A stretch of 64,000 bases of DNA from Rhodospirillales bacterium 24-66-33 (GTDB lineage Bacteria > Pseudomonadota > Alphaproteobacteria > Reyranellales > Reyranellaceae), in contig NCHQ01000002.1 of NCBI GenBank assembly GCA_002281855.1, positions 1-64,000 of the forward strand, in the 5' to 3' direction. Below the pieces are notes generated by a model that did no database searches, was not told the DNA's origin, and saw nothing but the letters and a program-made list of their open reading frames with translations. Numbering within the stretch: the first letter of the stretch is position 1; the number at the start of each line of letters is the position of its first letter. This document shows, piece after piece, positions 32,485-40,511 of the stretch. Position numbers and translations under genes: made by a program.

Positions 32485-34133
32485 GATTCGGCGCGACCCC
32501 GGTCGACGAGGCCGCCGGCGCCATCCTGGCGCACAGCCGGCGCGCCGACGGGATCAATTTCGCCAAGGGGCGCGTCCTCTCCACTGAGGATATCGCGCGC
32601 CTGAAGCAAGCCGGTGTCTCGACGGTCGTCGCTGCGCGCCTAGATGACGACGACATGCACGAGGACGAGGCGGCCGCCGCCGTCGCCCGGGCTTTGGCGG
32701 GCGAGGGGATCGAGGTCACCGCGGCCTTCACCGGCCGGTGCAATCATTTCGCCCGCGAGGCCGGCCTTGCCGTGCTCGACCAGGAGCGCATCGACGCGCT
32801 GAACGACCTCCATGAATCGGTGACCGTGGCGACCTTGCCGCCATTTGCGCGGGTCGAGCCGCGCCAGATGGTGGCGACGGTGAAGATCATTCCCTATGGC
32901 GCACCGCGCGCCGCGGTCGCGCGCGCCGTCGATGTTGCCAAGGCTGCCAACCGGCCGATGATCTCCGTCGCACCTTTCCGGGCGATGCGCGCCGGCCTGG
33001 TGCAGACACGGCTGCCCGGCACGCGCGACAAGGTGCTCGACAAGGCGGTGAGCACGACCACCAAGCGCCTGACTTCGCTCGGCAGTACCTTGAACGGCGA
33101 GCGCCGGGTCGCGCACGACGCCAGCGCCATTGCCGAAGCCCTGGCCGAGCTGAAGTCCGAGGGCTGCGACCTGTTCCTGATCGCCGGCGCCTCGGCGATC
33201 GTCGACCGGCAGGACGTGGTGCCGGCCGGCATCGAAGCGGCAGGCGGCAAGCTCATCCATTTCGGCATGCCGGTCGATCCGGGGAACCTGCTGCTCATGG
33301 CCGAGCTGGACGGCAAGCCGGTGCTGGGCCTGCCGGGCTGCGCGAAGTCGCCCAAGTACAACGGCTTCGACATGGTGCTGGAGCGACTCGCGGCGCGCCT
33401 GCCGGTCGGCCGTGCCGAGATCGTGCGTATGGGATCGGGCGGGCTGCTCGCGGAGATTCCCAGCCGCCCGCAGCCGCGCGACGAGCCGGAGGCCGAGGAA
33501 GCCGGCCCGCAGCAGGCGCCGAGGGTCGCGGTGCTGGTTCTGGCTGCCGGCCGCTCGACGCGCATGGGCGGGCCGAACAAGCTTCTGGCGGAGGCCGAAG
33601 GCGCGCCGCTGGTCGTCCATGCGGTGAAGGCGGCGCTTGGCTCGCAGGCGATAGAAGTCGTGGTCGTGCTGGGCCACATGGCCGACGAGGTCCGCGGCGC
33701 GGTCGAGAAGGCCGTGCCGCCGCGCTCGCGCGTGCGCTTCGTCACCAATCCGGATTTTGCCGAGGGCCTCAGTACCTCGGTGCGCACCGGCATCGGCGCG
33801 CTGCCGACCACCGTCGATGCGGCGGTGGTTCAGCTCGGCGACATGCCGGGCGTCGGTGCCCCGCTGCTCAATCGCCTGATGGCCGCCTTCAGTCCCGTCG
33901 AGGGTCGCGCGATCTGCGTGCCGACGGTGGCTGGCAAGCGCGGCAACCCGGTCCTGTGGGCGCGGCGCTTCTTTCCCGAGATGGCGAAACTGTCCGGCGA
34001 CAGCGGTGCCAAGCACCTGATCGGCGAGCATGCCGATCTCGTCTGCGAGGTCGAGACGACCGGCGAGGCGGCAATCACCGACATCGACACACCCGAGGCG
34101 CTGGCCGCGTGGCGGGCGAGGGTACCGGCATGA
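32481..34133 (+). CDS. Molybdopterin-binding / MocA-type nucleotidyltransferase fusion
   Basis: 550 residues from a GTG overlapping the previous TGA. Residues about 1-330 form a molybdopterin-binding (MoeA/MogA-like) module, with DLFLIAGASAIVDRQDVVP and LGLPGCAKSPKYNG regions. Residues about 350-550 are an NTP-transferase of MobA/MocA type, with VLVLAAGRSTRMGGPNKLL and QLGDMPGV as the substrate and metal loops. MocA adds CMP to molybdopterin to form the cytosine dinucleotide cofactor used by CO dehydrogenase-type and other molybdenum hydroxylases. The fusion places cofactor handling and cytidylylation in one chain. It overlaps the desulfurase gene by 4 bases. Confidence 0.86.
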   Translation: MRFGATPVDEAAGAILAHSRRADGINFAKGRVLSTEDIARLKQAGVSTVVAARLDDDDMHEDEAAAAVARALAGEGIEVTAAFTGRCNHFAREAGLAVLDQERIDALNDLHESVTVATLPPFARVEPRQMVATVKIIPYGAPRAAVARAVDVAKAANRPMISVAPFRAMRAGLVQTRLPGTRDKVLDKAVSTTTKRLTSLGSTLNGERRVAHDASAIAEALAELKSEGCDLFLIAGASAIVDRQDVVPAGIEAAGGKLIHFGMPVDPGNLLLMAELDGKPVLGLPGCAKSPKYNGFDMVLERLAARLPVGRAEIVRMGSGGLLAEIPSRPQPRDEPEAEEAGPQQAPRVAVLVLAAGRSTRMGGPNKLLAEAEGAPLVVHAVKAALGSQAIEVVVVLGHMADEVRGAVEKAVPPRSRVRFVTNPDFAEGLSTSVRTGIGALPTTVDAAVVQLGDMPGVGAPLLNRLMAAFSPVEGRAICVPTVAGKRGNPVLWARRFFPEMAKLSGDSGAKHLIGEHADLVCEVETTGEAAITDIDTPEALAAWRARVPA

Positions 34134-35362
34134 GTATTGGCATGAGCTTCGATGTCGCCGCCGTCCGCGGCCAGTTTCCGATCCTGTCCGAGATCATCGA
34201 TGGCTTGCCCGTCCATTATCTCGACAACGGCGCCTCGGCACAGACGCCGCTGGCCGTCATTGATGCGGTGCGGCGCTACGAGACGACGGGCCGCGCCAAC
34301 GTGCTGCGCGGCGTTCATCGGCTGGCCGAACGCGCCACCGAGTCCTACGAGAACGCGCGCGCCCAGGTCGCGTCGTTCCTCGGCGTCCCAACCATGGAGA
34401 TCGTCTTCACGGGCGGCTGCACGGCGGCGATCAATCTCGTGGCCTATTCCTACGGCGCGTTGCTGAAGCCCGGTGATCGCATCCTGCTGTCGGAGCTCGA
34501 GCATCATTCCAACATCGTGCCGTGGCAGCTGCTGCGGTCGCGCTCGGGCATCGAACTCGACATGCTGCCGGTCACGACCGACGGCCGCATCGATCTCTCG
34601 GCCTTGCCCAGTTTGTTGACGCCGAAGACGAAGCTCGTGTCGCTGGCGCACGTCTCGAACGTCACCGGCGCGCTGCTCGACGTGCGCACCGTCGTCGAGG
34701 CGGCGAAGTCGGTCGGCGCGAAGGTGATGCTCGACGGCGCCCAGCGCGCGCCGCACGGGCCGCTCGACCTGCCGTCGCTCGGCATCGATTTCTATGCCTT
34801 CGCCGGCCACAAGGCCTACGGACCGAACGGCATCGGCGCGCTGTGGGGCCGGCCCGAACTGATGGACGCCATGCCGCCTTTCATGGGCGGCGGTTCGATG
34901 ATCGGGCGAGTGACACTTGCCGAGACCACGTGGGCGCCGTCGCCACGCCGCTTCGAAGCTGGGACGCCTCCGATCGGTCCAGCAATCGGTCTGGGCGCCG
35001 CCTGCGCCTGGATGCAGGCACTCGACTGGGCGGCTGCGCACGAGCACGAGATGGACTTGGTGCAACGCCTGATGGATGGCCTGCAGAAGATCGACGGCAC
35101 GCAGCTCTTCGGCCCGGCAGGCCTGCAGAACCGGTACCCGGTCGTGTCGTTCATGCTGGACGGTGTTCATCCGCACGACGTGGCGCAGACGCTCGATTCG
35201 TTCGGCGTTGCCGTGCGCGCCGGCCATCACTGCGCGCAGCCGCTGATGGAACGCTTCGATCTCGACGGCACGACGCGCGTCTCGATGGCGCCTTACAACG
35301 ACAACAGCGACATCGACGTGCTATTGGCCGGCGTCGCGCACGCGGCGAAGACGCTGCGATGA
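34130..35362 (+). CDS. SufS/NifS-like cysteine desulfurase (possible Moco sulfurase donor)
   Basis: 410 residues from the ATG at 34130, which overlaps the MocA stop. Group II aminotransferase-V fold, with PLP lysine K228 in AFAGHKAYGP, SELEHHSNIVPW (121-132) and the persulfide cysteine C368 in RAGHHCAQPL. It releases sulfur from cysteine as alanine plus enzyme persulfide. Usual partners are SUF genes, but here it is inside a molybdenum-enzyme cassette after XdhC and MocA. By analogy with Rhodobacter NifS4 it may sulfurate XdhC-bound molybdenum cofactor. It overlaps the scaffold gene by 4 bases. Confidence 0.87.
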   Translation: MSIGMSFDVAAVRGQFPILSEIIDGLPVHYLDNGASAQTPLAVIDAVRRYETTGRANVLRGVHRLAERATESYENARAQVASFLGVPTMEIVFTGGCTAAINLVAYSYGALLKPGDRILLSELEHHSNIVPWQLLRSRSGIELDMLPVTTDGRIDLSALPSLLTPKTKLVSLAHVSNVTGALLDVRTVVEAAKSVGAKVMLDGAQRAPHGPLDLPSLGIDFYAFAGHKAYGPNGIGALWGRPELMDAMPPFMGGGSMIGRVTLAETTWAPSPRRFEAGTPPIGPAIGLGAACAWMQALDWAAAHEHEMDLVQRLMDGLQKIDGTQLFGPAGLQNRYPVVSFMLDGVHPHDVAQTLDSFGVAVRAGHHCAQPLMERFDLDGTTRVSMAPYNDNSDIDVLLAGVAHAAKTLR

Positions 35363-35766
35363 GCGACCAGATCTACCAGGAGCGCATCGTCGCTCTCGCC
35401 AAGGCGAAGACCGGCGCCGGCAAGCTCGAGAACCCGACCCGGACGGCGCGGCGCGACAACCCGCTCTGTGGCGATCGCGTGATCGTCGACGTGCGCCTCG
35501 ACGGCGAAGGGCGCATCGCCGAGATCGGCCATCAGGTCCGCGGCTGTCTCCTGTGTCAGGCCTCGGCCTCCGCGCTTTCCGCGGTCGCCGTCGGCCGCGA
35601 CGCCGCGGGCATCGCCGAGCTGCGCCACGATGCCGAACGGGCCCTCGGCCGCGAGCCCGGCGAGACGCACGAGCCGTTCGACGCCTTCGCCCCTGTGGCC
35701 GCACACAAGTCTCGGCAGGAGTGCGTGCTGCTGCCATTGGAAGCCCTGAAGGACGCGTTGGCTTAG
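35359..35766 (+). CDS. NifU/SufU-like iron-sulfur scaffold protein
   Basis: 135 residues. The three conserved ligands are seen as C37 in DNPLCGD, C63 in VRGCLLCQASASA, and C122 in RQECVLLPLEAL; an additional cysteine, C66, is close by. This is the U-type scaffold fold that accepts sulfur from SufS or holds a nascent cluster. The ATG overlaps the desulfurase stop, so they work as a pair. It ends the cassette. Its role may be Fe-S assembly for the small subunit of a molybdenum hydroxylase, or sulfur relay, as an inference. Confidence 0.82.
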   Translation: MSDQIYQERIVALAKAKTGAGKLENPTRTARRDNPLCGDRVIVDVRLDGEGRIAEIGHQVRGCLLCQASASALSAVAVGRDAAGIAELRHDAERALGREPGETHEPFDAFAPVAAHKSRQECVLLPLEALKDALA

Positions 35767-35770
35767 CTAA

Positions 35771-35800
35771 TGGAGCGCGCCACTCCAGTGGCGCACTCCA
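35771..35800. repeat. Palindromic GCGCCACT-type repeat (single copy)
   Basis: The core GCGCCACTCCAGTGGCGC (35777-35794) has two perfect 8-base arms around CC, with outer TGGAG and CTCCA arms. It sits just after the scaffold gene. It is the same family as the pairs at 44619-44697 and 50009-50067. Confidence 0.85.
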
Positions 35801-35896
35801 ATGAGTGGTTTCACCGACCCGTAGTTTGGTCGCGCCGCTGCCGCGCTCGTGTCACAGTCGCTGGTCACGGTGCACAAGCATCGACCGGGAGAGACC

Positions 35897-37930
35897 ATGC
35901 GCTTTTTTATGAACGTCGTGGCCCTGGCGGGTCTTCTTGCGTTCCCGAGCTTAGCCTTCGCCCAGGACCTCGCGCTGAAGAGGGTCATGCTTTCGTCCGG
36001 CGGCCTCGGCTACTTCGAATACGAGGCGAGCGTCGACGGCGACGCGACCCTGAAGCTCACCGTATCGCTGGGCCAGGTCGACGACGTGCTGAAGAGCCTC
36101 GTGGTCTATGACGACAAAGGCAGCGTGGGCGGGCTCAGCCTGCCGGGCCGCGAGCCGCTTGCGCAGGCGTTCAAGGATCTTCCATTCGACCAGAATTCGC
36201 TGGGCTCGCCGGCCGAGCTGCTGCAGACCCTGAAGGGCGCCCAGGTCACGGTCGGCGGAAGCCGTTCGATCTCAGGCCGCATCGTGTCGGTCGAGGAGGA
36301 CAGCGTCGCGCTGCCCGACAACAAGGGCATGGTGAAGCGCACGCGGGTCACGCTCTACACCGACCGCGGCCTGCAGCAATTCATCCTGGAAGATGCCGAG
36401 AACCTGCAGTTCGCGGATGCCGCCTTGCGCGACAAGGTCGGTCAGGCGCTGGTCGCCATCCAGGGCAACCGCGCCAAGGACGCACGCACCATCGACCTGT
36501 CGATACGCGGGCAGGGCAAGCGCACGGTGCGCGTCGCCTACATCGTCGAGGTGCCGGTCTGGAAGGCCTCCTACCGCCTGACCCTCGGCGCCGATCCGGC
36601 CGCGGCACGCTCGGGCCTGCAGGGCTGGGCCGTGGTCGAGAATCTGAGCGGTCAGGACTGGAAGGACGTCGAGCTGACACTTGTGTCGGGCCGGCCGGTG
36701 GCGTTCCACCAGGCCCTCTACAACGCCTACTACGTGACCCGCCCCGAAGTGCCGGTGGAGATTGCGGGCCGCCTTATGCCCGGCATCGATCGCGGCGGCG
36801 TCACCGCCGACCAGCAGCGCGCCAAGTCCTCGCTGCCGATGCCGGCGCCCGCGCCGTATCGCGCGCGGCAGGAGCGTTCGGTCGGCGCGCCCGCCATGGC
36901 GCCGCCTCCGCCGCCGCCCGCGGGGCTGGCCGCGGCCGCCGAACAGATCGAGGCAAGCGACGCCGCCACGCAGGTGATCTTCAAGTTTCCCCGTGCCGTC
37001 AGCGTCGAGAACGGTCGCACCCTGTCGATCCCGATCGTCGACCGGCAGGTGCCGGCGGCGCGCCTCGCGCTCTATCAGGCCGACACCGCCGCGCGTAACC
37101 CGCTGGCCGCGATCCGCCTGACCAACGACGGCGAGTCGGGTCTGCCGCCGGGCATCATTACCCTCTACGAGCGCGACAAGGGCGGCAACGTTTCCTATGT
37201 CGGCGATGCGCGCCTGTCGGGCTTCCCGGTCGGCGAAACCCGCCTGCTGGCCTATGCGCTCGACGAGAAGATCATCATCGAGCGCGACGTGGCGCAGATC
37301 GATCGGGTGGCTTCGGGCACCATCGCCAACGGCGCCTTGCGGCTGTCGCGGGTGGTGCGTCAGACCACGACCTATCGCGTACGCGGCCCGGCCAGGGAGC
37401 CTCGCGAACTCGTCGTCGTGCAGCGCCGGCTGCCGGGCTGGACACTGACCAAGCCGGAGACCAAGGACGTCGAGCTGAGCGAAGGCAATTATCGCATCCC
37501 GTTCCAGCTTCCCGGCGGCGACCAGACCCAGACTTTCGAAGTCGTGCAGGAGCAGACCCAGCAACAGGAGATCAGGCTGGTCGAAAGCGCGGCCGAGCAG
37601 ATCCGTGTTTATGCCGAAGCCCGCGAGTTCGACCCGAAGACGCGCGAAGCGCTCACCCGCGTGCTGCAGCTCCAGCAGGCGGCGACAGAAGCCCAGCGCA
37701 AGGTGGCGCAGGTCGACGCCGAACGGCAGGCCATCGTGCAGGAGCAGGGCCGACTGCGCGATAATCTCGCCCGCGTGCCGGCCAACAGCGACCTCCAGCG
37801 CCGCTATCTCGCGACCCTCGACAAGCAGGAGACCGATCTCGAAGCCCTCGCCAATCGCCGCGCCGAGGCCGAGAAGGCAGCCGCAGCGGCACGCGACGTG
37901 CTGCGCACCTACGTGAGTCAGCTCGGCTGA
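35897..37930 (+). CDS. DUF4139 domain protein, secreted
   Basis: 677 residues from the ATG at 35897, which follows GGGAGAG and starts a signal peptide (about 1-22, ending AFAQ). The mature chain has an N-terminal DUF4140-like start, a DUF4139 core over about 200-560, a Pro-rich disordered spacer (about 300-360, many prolines), and a C-terminal helical coiled coil (about 575-670). Family members are bacterial surface or periplasmic beta-rich proteins without an assigned reaction. It is 130 bases after the cassette and stands alone on the strand. Confidence 0.72.
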   Translation: MRFFMNVVALAGLLAFPSLAFAQDLALKRVMLSSGGLGYFEYEASVDGDATLKLTVSLGQVDDVLKSLVVYDDKGSVGGLSLPGREPLAQAFKDLPFDQNSLGSPAELLQTLKGAQVTVGGSRSISGRIVSVEEDSVALPDNKGMVKRTRVTLYTDRGLQQFILEDAENLQFADAALRDKVGQALVAIQGNRAKDARTIDLSIRGQGKRTVRVAYIVEVPVWKASYRLTLGADPAAARSGLQGWAVVENLSGQDWKDVELTLVSGRPVAFHQALYNAYYVTRPEVPVEIAGRLMPGIDRGGVTADQQRAKSSLPMPAPAPYRARQERSVGAPAMAPPPPPPAGLAAAAEQIEASDAATQVIFKFPRAVSVENGRTLSIPIVDRQVPAARLALYQADTAARNPLAAIRLTNDGESGLPPGIITLYERDKGGNVSYVGDARLSGFPVGETRLLAYALDEKIIIERDVAQIDRVASGTIANGALRLSRVVRQTTTYRVRGPAREPRELVVVQRRLPGWTLTKPETKDVELSEGNYRIPFQLPGGDQTQTFEVVQEQTQQQEIRLVESAAEQIRVYAEAREFDPKTREALTRVLQLQQAATEAQRKVAQVDAERQAIVQEQGRLRDNLARVPANSDLQRRYLATLDKQETDLEALANRRAEAEKAAAAARDVLRTYVSQLG

Positions 37931-37940
37931 TCACTCTCCT

Positions 37941-38065
37941 CATTGGCTTACCCATTCAAATGGGGAAGTGCCCCGTCTTACGGGGCGAAGGGGTCATGCG
38001 CGGCAAGGGCCATGACCCCTCCGTCGGCGTAAGATGCCGCCACCTCCCCAGCGGACTGGGGAGGA
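37941..38065. repeat. GC-rich inverted repeat after DUF4139 gene
   Basis: Segments such as GGGGAAGTGCCCCGTCTTACGG and a later CCTCCCCAGCGGACTGGGGAGG are self-complementary and resemble the elements at 29996-30155. The stretch lies between convergent genes (DUF4139 and recG) and may also act in transcription termination. No coding content is seen. Confidence 0.6.
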
Positions 38066-38073
38066 AAAGAGGA

Positions 38074-40155
38074 TCAGCCCGCCCGCAGCGTCCGCACCGC
38101 GTCATCGCGGCGGAAGAGGTAGAGGAGGGCGCGCAGCGCCGTGCCGCGCTCGGTCTGCAGGTCGGGATCGCGATCGACGATCAGGCGTGCGTCATCGCGG
38201 GCGGCCTGAAGCAGTTCGCCGTGGATCGCGAGGTCGGCCAGCCGCATGTCGGGCAGGCCGCTCTGGCGCGTGCCTAAGAGCTCGCCCGCGCCGCGCAGCT
38301 TCAGATCCTCTTCGGCGATGCGGAAACCGTCCTCGGTCTCGCGCATGATCGCGAGGCGCGACTTGGCGGTCTCGCCGAGCGGCATCGCGTAGAGCAGCAG
38401 GCAGGTCGACTTGGCGCTGCCGCGTCCCACCCGGCCGCGCAGCTGGTGGAGCTGGGCCAGGCCGAAGCGCTCGGCATGCTCGATCACCATCACCGTGGCG
38501 GCCGGCACGTCGACGCCGACCTCGATCACGGTGGTGGCCACGAGGATCGACAGGCGGCCATCGGCGAAGGCGGCCATCGTGGCCTCGCGTTCGGCGCCCT
38601 TCAGGCGGCCATGCAGCAGGCCGACCTTTCCGGGGAAGCGGTCGTTCAACAGCTTGAAGCGCTCGGTCACGTTGGCGAGGTCGATCTCTTCGGACTCCTC
38701 GATCAGCGGGCAGACCCAGTAGACGCGCGCGCCGGCCGCGATCTGGCGCCCGATGCCCTGGGCAACCTCGCCGAGGCGTTCGAGCGGAATGGTGCGGGTG
38801 TCGATCGGCTGGCGGCCTCTGGGCTTCTCCGTGAGCTTCGAGACGTCGAGATCGCCGTAGGCCGCCAGCATCAGCGTGCGCGGAATGGGGGTCGCGGTCA
38901 TGACGAGCAGGTCGACGGCATGTCCCTTCGACGACAGCGCCATGCGCTGATGCACGCCGAACCGATGCTGCTCGTCGACGACGGCCAGCGCGAGATCGGC
39001 GAACTCGACATCCTCCTGCACCAGCGCGTGCGTGCCGACCACGAGCTGAATCGTGCCGTCGGCCAGGCCCTGCAAGGTCTGCTTCTTCTGGCGCTGGCCG
39101 TCGCGCCCGGTCAGCAGCGCGATTTTCACGCCGGCCGCCTCGGCCAGCGGCGCGATGGTCGCGTAATGCTGGCGCGCCAGAAGCTCGGTCGGTGCCATCA
39201 TCGCGGCCTGCGCGCCCGCCTCGACGCAGATCAGCATGGCGAGCAACGCCACCAGGGTCTTGCCACTGCCCACATCGCCCTGCAGCAGCCGCACCATGCG
39301 CTCTTCTTTGCCGAGATCGTCGGCGATCTCTGCGATGGCCTGGGTCTGGCTGGCGGTCAGCTCGAAGCCCAGCGAGGCGAGGGCGGCCTCGCGCAGGCGG
39401 CCGTCTCCCTTCGTCGCGTGACCGGCCAGGGTGCGGTTGTGATGGCGCACCAGCGCGATGGCGAGCTGGCTGGCCAGCAGTTCGTCGAAGGCGAGGCGCG
39501 CGCGGGCAGGGTGCGACGGAGAAAGATCGCCCAGCTCCTCAGGCGCGTGGACGCGCGCAACGGCAGTCTTCCAGTCGCTCCAGCCCTGTTTCCGGTGAAA
39601 GGCGGCGTCCTGCCATTCGGGGAGGGCCGGCGCACGCTCGACGGCGGCCGCAATGGCCTTCTGCACCGGCCTCTGGGTGAGGCCGGCCGTCAGGCCATAG
39701 AGGGGCTCGACCCGCAGGATCCCCTCGCGCTCCGCCAGCGGCACGACATGGTCGGGGTGCGTCATCTGCACCTCGCCCTGATAGATTTCGACCTTGCCAC
39801 TCACCACGCGGGTGTCGCCCGGCGGCAGCAGCTTCTTGAGATAGTCCTCGCGGCCGTTGAAGTAGGTGAGGCAGATCCGGCCGCTCTCGTCGCTGCACCA
39901 GATCTTGTAGGGCTGGCGCGGACTGTGCGGGACCATGTGCTCGTCGACATTGACCGTCAGGGTCGCGACCTCGCCGCCGCGCGCCTGGGCGACATCGGGC
40001 GCGTTACGTCGGTCGATCACGGCGAAGGGCAGGTGCAAGAGCAGGTCGACGACCAGCTTGCCTGCAAGTTTCTCCACGAGGGTACCCAGCCGCGGCCCGA
40101 TTCCGGGGAGCGACGTGACATGAGCGAAGAGGGGGGTGAGGGCTTGCGGGCGCAT
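38074..40155 (-). CDS. recG: ATP-dependent DNA helicase RecG
   Basis: 693 residues from the ATG at 40155. An N-terminal wedge/OB domain (about 1-250) is followed by two helicase domains. Walker A is LQGDVGSGKT (about 290-299), the DEQH box is VVDEQHRFGV (about 385-394), motif III is TATPIPRT, and motif VI QLRGRVGRG is at about 580. It remodels stalled replication forks and Holliday junctions. It is transcribed divergently from sdhE, 86 bases away, a common alphaproteobacterial arrangement. Confidence 0.95.
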   Translation of the reverse strand: MRPQALTPLFAHVTSLPGIGPRLGTLVEKLAGKLVVDLLLHLPFAVIDRRNAPDVAQARGGEVATLTVNVDEHMVPHSPRQPYKIWCSDESGRICLTYFNGREDYLKKLLPPGDTRVVSGKVEIYQGEVQMTHPDHVVPLAEREGILRVEPLYGLTAGLTQRPVQKAIAAAVERAPALPEWQDAAFHRKQGWSDWKTAVARVHAPEELGDLSPSHPARARLAFDELLASQLAIALVRHHNRTLAGHATKGDGRLREAALASLGFELTASQTQAIAEIADDLGKEERMVRLLQGDVGSGKTLVALLAMLICVEAGAQAAMMAPTELLARQHYATIAPLAEAAGVKIALLTGRDGQRQKKQTLQGLADGTIQLVVGTHALVQEDVEFADLALAVVDEQHRFGVHQRMALSSKGHAVDLLVMTATPIPRTLMLAAYGDLDVSKLTEKPRGRQPIDTRTIPLERLGEVAQGIGRQIAAGARVYWVCPLIEESEEIDLANVTERFKLLNDRFPGKVGLLHGRLKGAEREATMAAFADGRLSILVATTVIEVGVDVPAATVMVIEHAERFGLAQLHQLRGRVGRGSAKSTCLLLYAMPLGETAKSRLAIMRETEDGFRIAEEDLKLRGAGELLGTRQSGLPDMRLADLAIHGELLQAARDDARLIVDRDPDLQTERGTALRALLYLFRRDDAVRTLRAG

Positions 40156-40178
40156 CGTTGGCTGGATCGGGGGGCTGC

Positions 40179-40207
40179 GTGACTTCGTCATCGCCGCCGC
40201 CTATATG
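40179..40207 (+). promoter_or_regulatory. Promoter candidate for sdhE-mfd
   Basis: GTGACT (40179-40184) and TATATG (40202-40207) are 17 bases apart, ending 34 bases before the sdhE ATG. The downstream GCCGCCTATAT context is nearly the same as that at the pcm promoter (7380-7391). Confidence 0.45.
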
Positions 40208-40241
40208 CTACGCCCCTTTTGGGTCCGGGACTGGGGAAAAC

Positions 40242-40511
40242 ATGGTTGGCGACACGGATCTGGAGACGCGGCGGAAGCGCCTGCTCTACCGCAGCACCTA
40301 TCGCGGCAACAAGGAGAACGACATCCTCCTTGGGCAATTCGCGCGCGCGCATCTTGGCGAATTCGGCGCCGCCGAGCTCGACCAGTATGAGCGGCTGCTC
40401 TCGGTCGGCGACAACGACATCTACGACTGGGTCTCAGGGAAGGTGGAAGTTCCCGCCGATCAGGATTCCGTCGTGGTGCGCAAGCTGCTGGCGTTTCGCG
40501 TGAGGTTCTAG
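40242..40511 (+). CDS. sdhE: Succinate dehydrogenase flavinylation factor (SdhE)
   Basis: 89 residues of DUF339/SdhE type. The diagnostic RGNKEND (21-27) stands where family members have RGxxExD, the segment that supports covalent FAD attachment to SdhA. A helical bundle follows (LDQYERLLSVGDNDIYDWV). It would assist succinate dehydrogenase assembly in the cytoplasm. Its stop overlaps the GTG start of mfd, so they are translationally coupled. Confidence 0.9.
   Translation: MVGDTDLETRRKRLLYRSTYRGNKENDILLGQFARAHLGEFGAAELDQYERLLSVGDNDIYDWVSGKVEVPADQDSVVVRKLLAFRVRF

Noticed and set aside
29046..35766. A complete CO dehydrogenase (cox) operon
   Set aside because: Only accessory-type genes are present; no coxL, coxM or coxS subunit is encoded within the window.
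38446..40182. 578-codon plus-strand frame within recG
   Set aside because: It is antisense to RecG motifs, with no family resemblance.
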